A stretch of 10,337 bases of DNA, from the NCBI GenBank assembly GCA_035310125.1, contig DATGEP010000174.1:1-10337 (forward strand), written 5' to 3'. This document shows, one piece after another, positions 1 through 6,539 of the stretch (position 1 is its first letter; the number at the start of each line of letters is the position of its first letter). The notes under the pieces were generated by a model. The model made no database searches, was not told the origin of the DNA, and was given only the letters and a program-made list of their open reading frames with translations. This DNA comes from DATGEP01 sp035310125. Its GTDB lineage: Bacteria > Chloroflexota > Ktedonobacteria > Ktedonobacterales > JADMIN01. Position numbers and translations under genes: made by a program.

Positions 1-11
1 CACCAGCCGCG

Positions 12-20
12 TGTTATAAT
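12..20 (+). promoter_or_regulatory. Extended -10 promoter of the acyl-CoA dehydrogenase gene
   Basis: A perfect TATAAT (15-20) is preceded by TG one base upstream (12-13), an extended -10 element that can work with a weak -35. The -35 would fall at or beyond the window edge and cannot be judged. Transcription should start near 26-28, leaving a leader of about 85 nt before the ATG at 112. This also argues against the in-frame GTG at 22 as the start codon. Confidence 0.6.
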
Positions 21-33
21 CGTGAGCGCAGCG

Positions 34-85
34 CGCGCGGGCGATGCGGCCCGCGCGAGCCACACGCGAGACGGTCGCCCCCGTC
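34..85 (+). promoter_or_regulatory. Two hairpins in the leader of the acyl-CoA dehydrogenase mRNA
   Basis: CGCGCGGGC (34-42) and GCCCGCGCG (49-57) form a perfect 9-bp all-GC stem with a 6-nt loop, starting about 7 nt after the predicted transcription start. A second stem, GACGG (70-74) with CCGTC (81-85) around a 6-nt loop, follows. The Shine-Dalgarno at 101-105 stays outside both. There is no T-tract, so neither is a classical attenuator. They may stabilise the 5' end of the mRNA or be a protein or RNA regulatory target. The pairing is seen in the sequence; the role is unknown. Confidence 0.45.
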
Positions 86-111
86 CGCCTCACGAACCCC
101 GGAGGACCTAC

Positions 112-1254
112 ATGGACTTCACGCTCAACGCCGAGCAACAAATGATTCGCAACCTCTGCCGCGAATTCGCGGAAGAGGAGATCAAGCCGCGCGCCGAAGA
201 AATGGACCGGAACGGTGCATTTCCGTACGATCTCATACGCAAAATGGGAGCGCTGGGCCTCCTGGGCCTGCCTTTCCCAGAAGAATATGGTGGCGCCGGA
301 GCCGACTTCCTCACCTACTGCATCGCGCTCGAAGAAATTGGCCGCGGAGATGCCGCCATCGGCATCACGATGGAGGCGCATACCTCGCTCGGCGCGTCAC
401 CATTCTTCCACTACGGCTCGGAAGCGCAAAAGCAGCGCTACCTCGTACCTCTGGCGCGTGGCGAGCAGCTCTGGGCCTTCGGCCTCACCGAGCCAGCCGC
501 TGGCTCAGACTCCGCCGGCACACAGACGCGCGCCGAGCTGAGCGACGGTATGTGGCACATCAACGGCGCCAAAACCTTCATCACCAACGCCGGTACGGAT
601 ATGACGGGCGGCGTCACCATTACTGCCGTCACGGGCATGCGAGCCGACGGCCACAAAGAAATCACCAACCTCATCGTTCCCAAGGGCACGCCGGGCTATG
701 TCATCGGCAACCCGTACCATAAGATGGGCTGGCGCGCCTCCGATACGCGCCCGCTCTCCTTCGAGGATTGTCAGGTGCCCGAAGGAAATGTGCTTGGGTC
801 GCCCGGCGACGGATTCCAGCAATTCATGCGCATCCTCGACGCTGGCCGCGTCGCTATCGGCGCCTTGAGTGTCGGTCTGGCGCAGGCCTGCCTGGACGAA
901 TCGCTCAAATATTCCCACGAGCGCCAGCAGTTCGGTCGTCCTATCGCCGCCTTCCAGGCCATTCAGTTCAAATTGGCCGATATGGCTACTGAGATTGAGC
1001 TTGCCCGTCTGATGTATTACAAAGCAGCATGGCTCTCCATGCAAGGGGAACCTTACACACGAGAAGCATCTATGGCGAAGCTCTTCGCGTCGGAGACCGC
1101 GAAACGCTGCGCCGATCAAGCGGTACAGATCCACGGCGGATACGGATTCATGGACGAATATCCAGTCTCGCGGTTCTGGCGCAACGTCAAAGTGCATGAG
1201 ATCGGCGAAGGCACCAGCGAAGTGCAGCGCCTGCTGATCGCCAAGCATTTGTAA
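112..1254 (+). CDS. Acyl-CoA dehydrogenase (FAD-dependent, short/medium-chain type)
   Basis: This 380-aa protein has the usual full length of a cytoplasmic acyl-CoA dehydrogenase, the FAD enzyme that makes trans-2-enoyl-CoA in the first step of beta-oxidation and passes electrons to electron-transfer flavoprotein. Both family signatures are intact: GLTEPAAGSDSAG (residues 124-136), the FAD/substrate region, and the QIHGGYGF motif ending at N358 (339-358). The catalytic base is probably E366 in GEGTSE, the position used by short- and medium-chain enzymes, rather than the alternative site of isovaleryl- and long-chain enzymes. Chain length and branching of the substrate cannot be read from the sequence. 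The ATG at 112 is chosen because GGAGG lies 6 nt upstream (101-105) and the family N-terminus begins there; an in-frame GTG at 22 overlaps the predicted transcription start. No ETF or thiolase genes are nearby, so the pathway is not defined by context. Confidence 0.93.
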   Translation: MDFTLNAEQQMIRNLCREFAEEEIKPRAEEMDRNGAFPYDLIRKMGALGLLGLPFPEEYGGAGADFLTYCIALEEIGRGDAAIGITMEAHTSLGASPFFHYGSEAQKQRYLVPLARGEQLWAFGLTEPAAGSDSAGTQTRAELSDGMWHINGAKTFITNAGTDMTGGVTITAVTGMRADGHKEITNLIVPKGTPGYVIGNPYHKMGWRASDTRPLSFEDCQVPEGNVLGSPGDGFQQFMRILDAGRVAIGALSVGLAQACLDESLKYSHERQQFGRPIAAFQAIQFKLADMATEIELARLMYYKAAWLSMQGEPYTREASMAKLFASETAKRCADQAVQIHGGYGFMDEYPVSRFWRNVKVHEIGEGTSEVQRLLIAKHL

Positions 1255-1305
1255 GGGCGTCCAACGGACGCCCACCTGCGGGCCGCGCGTTGTTTCATCG
1301 CGCGG
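1255..1305 (+). terminator. Two stem-loops between the dehydrogenase and the next gene
   Basis: Directly after the TAA stop, GGGCGTCC (1255-1262) pairs perfectly with GGACGCCC (1266-1273) around a 3-nt loop. A second stem, CCGCGCG (1283-1289) with CGCGCGG (1299-1305), follows with a 9-nt loop and ends just before the Shine-Dalgarno of the downstream gene. Neither has a U-tract, so they are weak candidates for intrinsic termination. They more likely protect the upstream mRNA 3' end or partly uncouple the two genes. Confidence 0.4.
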
Positions 1306-1322
1306 CAGAGGAGGGACACGGC

Positions 1323-2300
1323 ATGAGGACGGTTGTGCGCGTGGGCGGACTGGTAGGCGGTGTGGCCTTTATCCTGCTCTATGCCGCCCAGACCAACATA
1401 GCGCTGGCCGTGGCGCCCGGCGTCACGCTCGCTGGCCTCTGCGCTGGCCTGGGCATCGCCAAGTGGCTTGAGCGCGAATGGTATGGCCGCCAGCTCGGGG
1501 CTGGCCTGCGTGCCGGAGCCATCGCCTCCAGCATCGCGGGCATCGGTGCCCTGCTCTCACTCCTCTTCCTCGGCCCCCGCGACCTCGCGCAGCTTGCCGC
1601 TCGCTCGCACCTTGCCGCGCTCAGCGTCGCGCCACTCACACACATCTTCGGCTTCCTCGGCTGGCAGGGTACGGATGTGCTTACCATCCTGGTGGCTGCT
1701 CTCGCCGGGACCATGCTCTCCGCCATCGTGTGCCAGGTCTTCGCGTGGAGCAAGAGCGCGCGTGCGATAAAGGTCGTCACGCAAGCGCGACTGGCCGCTC
1801 AGGCGCTCAACCGTGATGAAATCTATCGGGCAACGGGCGCGCCCTCCACCTACGGCTCTGCCGCGCCCGTTTCCAATCTGCTCACGCCCTTTAGCTCCTC
1901 TATGCCCGGCGCCACACCTGCCCTCGGTATCATCCCGCCGCCAACATTCTCGCCTTCTTCCGTGCCCGCGCCGGCTTCCCGACATCGCGCCGCCGCACCC
2001 GCACCCGCGCCTTCACCCATCCCCGCACCCACTCCACCAGCCGCCCCCGCAGCCGATTCCCGCCGCCAGGTGCGCCGCTCACCCTCCGCTGCTCGCCGCG
2101 CCGACATGGAGCTTACTGATGCCATGCGCGATGCGCTCGCCGCGTGGGCCACCGACAATAAACCAGATCCCGCAAAACCAGGGAAGATGGGGGAAAAAGC
2201 CAAGCCATCGCGTTCTCCCGCACCATCCGCCTACCTCAACAGCTCACCGCCCGCCAAACGCGGACGCAAGAAAACCGATACTCAGGACTGGCTCTGCTAG
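1323..2300 (+). CDS. Unrecognised membrane protein with four helices and a Pro/Ala-rich basic tail
   Basis: I do not recognise this 325-aa protein. Its N-terminal half has about four hydrophobic segments (roughly residues 7-24, 27-46, 62-84 and 118-141). The charged stretch AWSKSARAIK follows the last one, which suggests a cytoplasmic C-terminal half. Residues 192-245 are a low-complexity Pro/Ala/Ser linker. A short amphipathic stretch (262-276, MELTDAMRDALAAWA) and a basic tail with KRGRKK (312-317) follow, ending in DWLC. The KRGRKK patch recalls part of an AT-hook but lacks the GRP core, so nucleic-acid binding is only a guess. The ATG at 1323 is preceded by GAGGAGGG (1308-1315); an upstream in-frame TTG at 1290 has no such signal. 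The gene lies 68 bp after the dehydrogenase and could be co-transcribed with it. Confidence 0.72.
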   Translation: MRTVVRVGGLVGGVAFILLYAAQTNIALAVAPGVTLAGLCAGLGIAKWLEREWYGRQLGAGLRAGAIASSIAGIGALLSLLFLGPRDLAQLAARSHLAALSVAPLTHIFGFLGWQGTDVLTILVAALAGTMLSAIVCQVFAWSKSARAIKVVTQARLAAQALNRDEIYRATGAPSTYGSAAPVSNLLTPFSSSMPGATPALGIIPPPTFSPSSVPAPASRHRAAAPAPAPSPIPAPTPPAAPAADSRRQVRRSPSAARRADMELTDAMRDALAAWATDNKPDPAKPGKMGEKAKPSRSPAPSAYLNSSPPAKRGRKKTDTQDWLC

Positions 2301-2338
2301 CCTGGGACACCTCCGGCGTCTCCGCTCACCCCTCTCCT

Positions 2339-2397
2339 CGCTGTCGGGGCGCTGCCTGCCGCTACCTGCCGTCCGCTGTCGGGGCGCTGCCTGCCGC
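2339..2397. repeat. 24-bp direct repeat across the end of the CLC gene
   Basis: A perfect 24-bp sequence occurs at 2339-2362 and again at 2374-2397, offset by 35 bp. The right copy lies inside the last codons of the CLC gene. The left copy lies just past it and reaches the last base of its stop codon (2362-2364). As 35 is not a multiple of three, the copies are read in different frames, so this is a DNA-level duplication, not a peptide repeat. It sits in the 61-bp gap between two converging genes, where I see no clear bidirectional terminator. Confidence 0.7.
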
Positions 2398-4992
2398 GCC
2401 CGGCGGCGATGCGGTTGCCGCTCCTGCCACCTGTTCATAGGCCGCCAGAATATCTTCGCGCCGCAACAGCCCCAGCGGCGGCCCTGGCTGCTCGCTGCCC
2501 ACCACGGGAAGCTGGCGCAGTCCAAGCCGGTTCATGCGATGCACCGCGACACGCAGCGTCTCCTTTGGTCGAGCGGTGACCAGGTTGCGCACTGCCACAT
2601 CACCAACTGTCAGCGTCTTCGTGCGCTCCTGCTCCTCCCGCTGATTTATGTCCGAGCGCGTGATGATCCCCGTCAATCTTCCCTGCTCATCCACAACCAG
2701 CAGTGACCTGCCCCGGTCATCCAGCAGCCGGCACGCGTTCGCCAGCGGCTCCGACTCACCGATGGTGCGCGGCGTCCTGAGCATCGCATCTCTGACACGT
2801 AGCATCGCAAAGGGGTCCCCGCTCTCCCGCGCAATGACGCTGGCTGGGATGGTGGCCCTTCGCGCGCCATCATTCGCCGCCTCCGCAAGCGTTCCTGCCG
2901 CCATTGCCGTGCCGGTCTCCACCTTGGCGCCAGTCTCCCCTTCCGCGGCATCCTCACTCGCCGTCGCGATTGCTGGAATCTCTGGCGGCGACAGATCCGC
3001 GCGGGCGCTTCCGTTCGCTGCCACCCCTGCGGCGGACGGCATGGGCATCCGCCCCACGCTCTGCTTGCCGCTGGGCAGCCGCAGCAGCCGCGCGATGGCG
3101 TCGGTCGTCACGACACCTACCAGGCGCGCCGGCTCAGCGCGCTCCACCACCGGAAGCTGCCGTAAATTGCGGCGCGACATCCGCAGCCACACAGCGTAAA
3201 GTGACTCATCCGTGTAGCCGCGCACCAGCGCACGCGACATCACCTGTCGCGCCAGCGTTACATCCATCCTGGCCGGCTCAACCCGTGCAAGATCCGTCGG
3301 TGTCACCACTCCAACTAGCCGCGTACCATTCAGAATGAGTACGCTCGCCGCGCGCCGCTCACGAAACACCTTCGACAGCGCATTCACAGACGTGTCCGGC
3401 GTCGCGGTCGCCAGCGCGCCCGTAAGGCCCACCGTCAGGGCGTCCTGCACCGTAAGGCTCTGCAAGAGCGGCAAGGCGTAATCGTTTTTGTGCGCCGGTG
3501 AATCGAGCCTCGTCGGCACCTGCTCAGAATAGATGCTGGTTTCACCGGTGATAAGGTAGGCAACCATCGTCGCGAGCATAGCCGGTGCGATCAGCGAATA
3601 CTCGCCCGTCATTTCGGCTACCATCAAGATAACCGCCAGTGGCGCCTTCGCAATGCCGCCGAAGAAGGCGCCCATGCCGACGACCGCGAAAGCGCCGGCA
3701 TTCGTTCCTGCCACCAACCCTGGGGCTATCGCATGCATGCCAGCCCACAGCGCGCTGCCAAGAAACCCTCCAATCACCATGCCCGGACCGAAGACGCCAC
3801 CACTCCCACCGCTGCCGATGGTGAGCGACGTCGTGAGAATCTTCACGAACACGAGCGCAGCCATCAGCCACGCGGCGATATGGAAGAAGTCACCATTGAT
3901 GCCAAACTGAACGTAGCCATAGCCCATGCCCAGCGCCTGCGGAATGAAGAGACCGATGATGCCTACCAGGAGTCCGCCAATTGCTGGCTTGAAGTGGTTA
4001 GGAATGTGAATTCGCTTGAACAGGTCACGCACTCCATAGAGCGTTTTCGGATACAACAGCCCGATGAGTCCCGCACAGATGCCAAGGATAAAATAACCCA
4101 GCAGCGATGACGCATGCGTAAAACTGAAGTGGCCGCCGGTTCCAAATATCGGCGTCCATCCCGCCCACGCCCCATAGAGCGTGAACCCGATGACCGAGGC
4201 GATAAATGAGGGAAACAGCGCATCCGCCTCGAAATCCCGCTTATAGAGAATTTCCGCCGAGAGCAGCGCTCCACCAAACGGCGCTTTGAAGATTGCGCCA
4301 ATCCCTGAGCCAATACCCGCCGCAACCGCGATGCGGCGGTCGTGATCGTCAAGGTGGAGCAAATCGCCGAGCCAGGAGCCAAACCCTGCCGAGATCTGCG
4401 CGGTTGGCCCTTCTCGCCCCGCGCTTCCGCCGGACCCAATGGTAATCGCCGACGCGACCAGCTTCACCAGGGGAATCCGCGACCGAATGCGCCCACCCTT
4501 CTCGTGAAATGCCTTGATGGCCGCATCCGTTCCGTGGCCCTCCGCCTCTGGCGCCAGCGTAAACACGATAAAACCCGTCAACAGGCCGCCGAGCGTCGTG
4601 ACAAGCGGAATGAGCCACCGGCGGCCAATCGGCGTAATCATCGTCATGCCCTCACCCGCGGGCGCGGGCGGAAAGAATCCCGCGACACCTCCCAAAAATA
4701 ATCGCGTGCAGAGCGCGATGGCAGATGCGAACACAATGGCGCCAATCCCCGCAACCACCCCGATCATCGCGCCGATCAACAGCCACCGCTGAAAATATGC
4801 CCGACCATAGCGGCCAAATGCGGCGGCGAGCGGTCCCTGCGCGCTCGCTGGAACCGCTGTCTTACCTTCGAGCTTCCCCCAGTGCACGGGCAACCCATGG
4901 GCAATGCGCCGCGCGATTCGTCGCAGCCGCAGCGCGAGCGCCTGGAGCGGATTCACGCCATCTTCTTCATCACGATCGTGCGGATCGTCCAT
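2362..4992 (-). CDS. CLC-family chloride channel/transporter with four CBS domains
   Basis: This 876-aa inner-membrane protein has a CLC core at about residues 70-490. It shows GREGP with the gating glutamate E194 (192-196), the GxFxP-type motif GGVFGP (398-403) and the chloride-coordinating tyrosine Y488. The first selectivity loop is GHGTD (152-156) instead of GSGIP. Aligned to E. coli ClcA by the AP..G.L...E pattern, ClcA E202 matches E247, but the proton glutamate E203 is replaced by I248, as in channel-type or uncoupled CLCs. Four CBS domains follow, at roughly 515-572, 582-638, 733-785 and 796-855, as two Bateman pairs split by a ~95-residue Ala/Gly-rich linker. CBS pairs commonly bind adenine nucleotides, so ligand gating is likely. 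The ATG at 4992 has AGGGGAG 6 nt upstream (4999-5005); the ATG at 5022 lacks a well-placed site. tetR ends 149 bp upstream on the same strand. Whether it is a channel or an exchanger, and its anion, are unproven. Confidence 0.9.
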   Translation of the reverse strand: MDDPHDRDEEDGVNPLQALALRLRRIARRIAHGLPVHWGKLEGKTAVPASAQGPLAAAFGRYGRAYFQRWLLIGAMIGVVAGIGAIVFASAIALCTRLFLGGVAGFFPPAPAGEGMTMITPIGRRWLIPLVTTLGGLLTGFIVFTLAPEAEGHGTDAAIKAFHEKGGRIRSRIPLVKLVASAITIGSGGSAGREGPTAQISAGFGSWLGDLLHLDDHDRRIAVAAGIGSGIGAIFKAPFGGALLSAEILYKRDFEADALFPSFIASVIGFTLYGAWAGWTPIFGTGGHFSFTHASSLLGYFILGICAGLIGLLYPKTLYGVRDLFKRIHIPNHFKPAIGGLLVGIIGLFIPQALGMGYGYVQFGINGDFFHIAAWLMAALVFVKILTTSLTIGSGGSGGVFGPGMVIGGFLGSALWAGMHAIAPGLVAGTNAGAFAVVGMGAFFGGIAKAPLAVILMVAEMTGEYSLIAPAMLATMVAYLITGETSIYSEQVPTRLDSPAHKNDYALPLLQSLTVQDALTVGLTGALATATPDTSVNALSKVFRERRAASVLILNGTRLVGVVTPTDLARVEPARMDVTLARQVMSRALVRGYTDESLYAVWLRMSRRNLRQLPVVERAEPARLVGVVTTDAIARLLRLPSGKQSVGRMPMPSAAGVAANGSARADLSPPEIPAIATASEDAAEGETGAKVETGTAMAAGTLAEAANDGARRATIPASVIARESGDPFAMLRVRDAMLRTPRTIGESEPLANACRLLDDRGRSLLVVDEQGRLTGIITRSDINQREEQERTKTLTVGDVAVRNLVTARPKETLRVAVHRMNRLGLRQLPVVGSEQPGPPLGLLRREDILAAYEQVAGAATASPPGAAGSAPTADGR

Positions 4993-5027
4993 CGCAATCT
5001 CCCCTCGCCTCCCCGTCCGCATAAGCA

Positions 5028-5150
5028 GACGTAATCACGTCCCCTCCAATTTCCGGCCCCTGGTTGGCCAGAAGCCCGACTCGCATGTCTCCCCGCCGAC
5101 GCGGCGGCAGGGCGTACCACACACACCCTCTCGGCGCGACATTACGTCGC
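5028..5150. promoter_or_regulatory. Inverted-repeat motifs between tetR and the CLC gene
   Basis: GACGT (5028-5032) and ACGTC (5037-5041) form an inverted repeat with a 4-bp centre, 36 bp before the CLC start. The octamer GACGTAAT (5028-5035) recurs in inverted form as ATTACGTC (5141-5148), where it lies inside GCGAC-5-GTCGC (5136-5150) over the tetR stop codon. Between them is CCGCCG-3-CGGCGG (5093-5107), a small hairpin without a U-tract. I see no convincing minus-strand -35/-10 pair in this gap, so the CLC gene may depend on read-through from tetR. These may be operator sites or intercistronic RNA structure. Confidence 0.35.
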
Positions 5151-5765
5151 TGGCACATCGCCTGGCGCCAGTCCGGCCCACAGTGTCTCAACCAGTGCGT
5201 CAATGTGCGCGCGTGGCGACCCTCCACCCATTCCCAACACATCCGGCAGCAAGGCGAACGTTTGCAGTGACCCCACCAGCAGGACGGCCAGCGCATCCGC
5301 GTCCACCCGCCGCATCGCGCCCCGCCGCTGTTCCTCCGCGAAGCTGCGCGCCAGCATCAGCACCGCCTCACGCAGCACCTGTGCCATCTCAACCTGGAAC
5401 CGCCGGTTGACGCCAAAGAGCGCGCTCGCCTGCAACCGCACAAAGTCAGGATGCTGGGCCGCCAGCGCCGCGAAGGCCCCTGCGACGGCACGCAGCCGCT
5501 GCGGTACCGGCGCGCCGTCGCTCGCCGCCAAACTCTCGTCCAGGGCGGCGCGCGTCTGCTGCCCAATCTCACGCAGCACATCTAGAAACAGCTGCTCCTT
5601 GCTGGCGGCATAGAGATAGACAGTCCCCTTCCCAAAGCCCGCGCGCTCCGAGATGGTATTGATATTGGCGCCGTCGAATCCCAGCCGCGCGAACTCCCCC
5701 GCCGCGACCTCCAGAATATGCAGACGCTTCCGCTCGCGCTCGTCGGGATCGTTGCGCCGGCTCAT
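5142..5765 (-). CDS. TetR/AcrR-family transcriptional regulator
   Basis: This 207-aa protein has the normal size of a TetR repressor, which binds DNA as a dimer and is released by a small ligand. The N-terminal DNA-binding domain spans about residues 13-62: the helix with EVAAGEFARLGFDGANINTI (19-38) and the recognition part ERAGFGKGTVYLYAASKEQLF (40-60) follow the family pattern closely. The rest is helical with no recognisable ligand signature, so the inducer is unknown. The next gene downstream on the same strand is the CLC gene, a plausible target. A strong promoter with an inverted repeat at its start point lies about 130 bp upstream, which suggests autoregulation. The start is supported by the domain boundary. 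The ribosome site is unusual: GGAG sits only 1 nt before the ATG, another GGAGGG lies about 19 nt upstream, and an in-frame TAG precludes an earlier start. Confidence 0.9.
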   Translation of the reverse strand: MSRRNDPDERERKRLHILEVAAGEFARLGFDGANINTISERAGFGKGTVYLYAASKEQLFLDVLREIGQQTRAALDESLAASDGAPVPQRLRAVAGAFAALAAQHPDFVRLQASALFGVNRRFQVEMAQVLREAVLMLARSFAEEQRRGAMRRVDADALAVLLVGSLQTFALLPDVLGMGGGSPRAHIDALVETLWAGLAPGDVPAT

Positions 5766-5780
5766 GCTCCGCTCGCTTTC

Positions 5781-5871
5781 ATCGCCCTCCGGCTACCTCT
5801 CCCCACGATGAACAGAGCAAAGTGAGATTCCGCGCTCCCCCCGCCTCGTCGGAGAAGGGCCAGGGATGAGG
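5781..5871. repeat. Degenerate interspersed inverted repeat in the tetR leader
   Basis: The arms ATCGCCCTCCGGCTACCTCT (from 5781, continuing CCCC to 5804) and GGAGAAGGGCCAGGGATGAG (5851-5870) are imperfect inverted copies, each with the form CCTCATCCCTGGCCCTTCTCC or close to it when read on one strand. This resembles the CTC-rich dispersed repeats common in intergenic regions of GC-rich bacteria. It lies between the tetR promoter and start codon and would be transcribed as tetR leader. Only one copy is in the window, so repeat status is by resemblance. Confidence 0.4.
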
Positions 5872-5879
5872 TCTATAAC

Positions 5880-5897
5880 TGGGTGGTGGCCCACCCA
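5880..5897. promoter_or_regulatory. Candidate operator at the tetR transcription start
   Basis: TGGGTGG (5880-5886) and CCACCCA (5891-5897) are perfect inverted 7-bp arms around a 4-bp centre. The minus-strand -10 ends at 5903, so transcription should begin near 5896, within the repeat. The size (18 bp), symmetry and location fit a TetR-family operator used for autorepression. Binding is inferred; the same DNA could also form a hairpin at the mRNA 5' end. Confidence 0.45.
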
Positions 5898-5902
5898 AAT
5901 AA

Positions 5903-5931
5903 AGTATATCGCACCGTGAGGAGCATGGCAA
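5903..5931 (-). promoter_or_regulatory. Sigma-70-type promoter for tetR
   Basis: On the minus strand, TTGCCA (5931-5926) is followed by a 17-bp spacer and TATACT (5908-5903): 5/6 and 5/6 matches to the consensus boxes at ideal spacing. It gives tetR a leader of about 130 nt. The same box pair and spacing occur upstream of the OmpR-type regulator at 10012-10040, which supports its being a real promoter in this organism. Confidence 0.65.
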
Positions 5932-6098
5932 GTGTGTTACGGGCGACCTGTCCTTCGCGGCGCCACCTGGGCCAGCGCCGCAACCGCCTCTTCGCCAGAT
6001 CACGTAACTGGTTGTCCCGCCCCTTCTTTCCTGCGCAGGGGTAGAGTCAAGAGAAAAGTCCGTGGAGGGCATCGGTGCATGTCACCTAATGCTATCCG

Positions 6099-6362
6099 CT
6101 AGGCATACTTGATGGCGGTTCCAATCAGCGCAACCGCGCATATGGCTGGACCTGACCTTGTCGGATTCGCCGGCAACGATACCACCTGGAGGCGCACATC
6201 AATGACGGCATCAGCCCCCATCGCCTCGGCTTGCTCCTCCATATGATGGCGCGCGGCCTCTAGTGCGGATGGCCCCGGTGAGGCCTCCGAAATACCACCA
6301 ACTACGCTAATCGGGTCGTATGGCCGGCTGCTCGGCAAGCTGGACAGGGTAGCAGTAATCAT
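6099..6362 (-). CDS. Short YbjQ/UPF0145-like protein
   Basis: The C-terminal two thirds of this 87-aa protein match the YbjQ/UPF0145 family: EAARHHMEEQAEAMGADAVI (35-54) followed by DVRLQVV and the closing IGTAIKY correspond to the family's AR..A...M...A..LGADAVVG.....GTAV. The N-terminus (MITATLSSLPSSRPYDPISVVGG) fits the first two strands. Family members are usually about 100-110 aa; here the middle segment with the glycine-rich loop (IVGG in relatives) is missing, so this is a short or degenerate form. The family forms oligomers; its function is poorly known, and heavy-metal binding has been proposed from the fold. The ATG at 6362 has AAGGA about 12 nt upstream, a long spacing. It is 177 bp from the glycosyltransferase gene and 333 bp from tetR, so probably its own unit. 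Confidence 0.6.
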   Translation of the reverse strand: MITATLSSLPSSRPYDPISVVGGISEASPGPSALEAARHHMEEQAEAMGADAVIDVRLQVVSLPANPTRSGPAICAVALIGTAIKYA

Positions 6363-6539
6363 GCCGGGTACTCATTCCTTTCCAGTGATGGTGTGCCGCA
6401 TACCGTAGTGCGGGACAGGGCAACGATAAGCCAAATGAGACGACAAGCATCAATCATTCGCCCGCGTCGGTCAGCATGAAGCACCCGCGAGCAACAGCAA
6501 CCCGCCAGTAGATTCAGGCAACCTACCTATGCTCGACTG

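Larger units (their letters stand above)
5766..6098. other. 333-bp intergenic region between tetR and the YbjQ-like gene
   Basis: This gap holds the tetR promoter, its candidate operator and the degenerate repeat. It also has GCGGCGC (5957-5963) with GCGCCGC (5975-5981), a perfect 7-bp stem with an 11-nt loop, and the palindrome CCTGCGCAGG near 6033-6042. The stem-loop could be the 3' structure of the upstream YbjQ-like transcript, but it has no U-tract. An open minus-strand frame of 97 codons fills most of the gap; it has no ribosome site and reads like composition-driven noise, so I do not call a gene. Confidence 0.5.

Noticed and set aside
22..111. GTG start 30 codons upstream for the acyl-CoA dehydrogenase
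   Set aside because: Falls at the predicted transcription start with no ribosome site; the ATG at 112 has GGAGG and begins the family N-terminus.
505..1275. 256-codon antisense open frame over the acyl-CoA dehydrogenase
   Set aside because: Lies fully over a well-supported enzyme with intact motifs; long antisense frames are expected at this GC content.
2301..2361. Bidirectional terminator between the converging genes
   Set aside because: I could not find a stem of useful length with a T-tract; only the direct repeat is evident.
1813..2706. 297-codon + strand frame over the membrane-protein tail and the CLC end
   Set aside because: Pro/His/Arg-rich shadow of the Pro/Ala-rich region; crosses two real genes.
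5779..6072. 97-codon minus-strand open frame before tetR
   Set aside because: No ribosome site, composition rich in Gly/Pro/Arg/Ser without domain features, and it covers the tetR promoter and a repeat.
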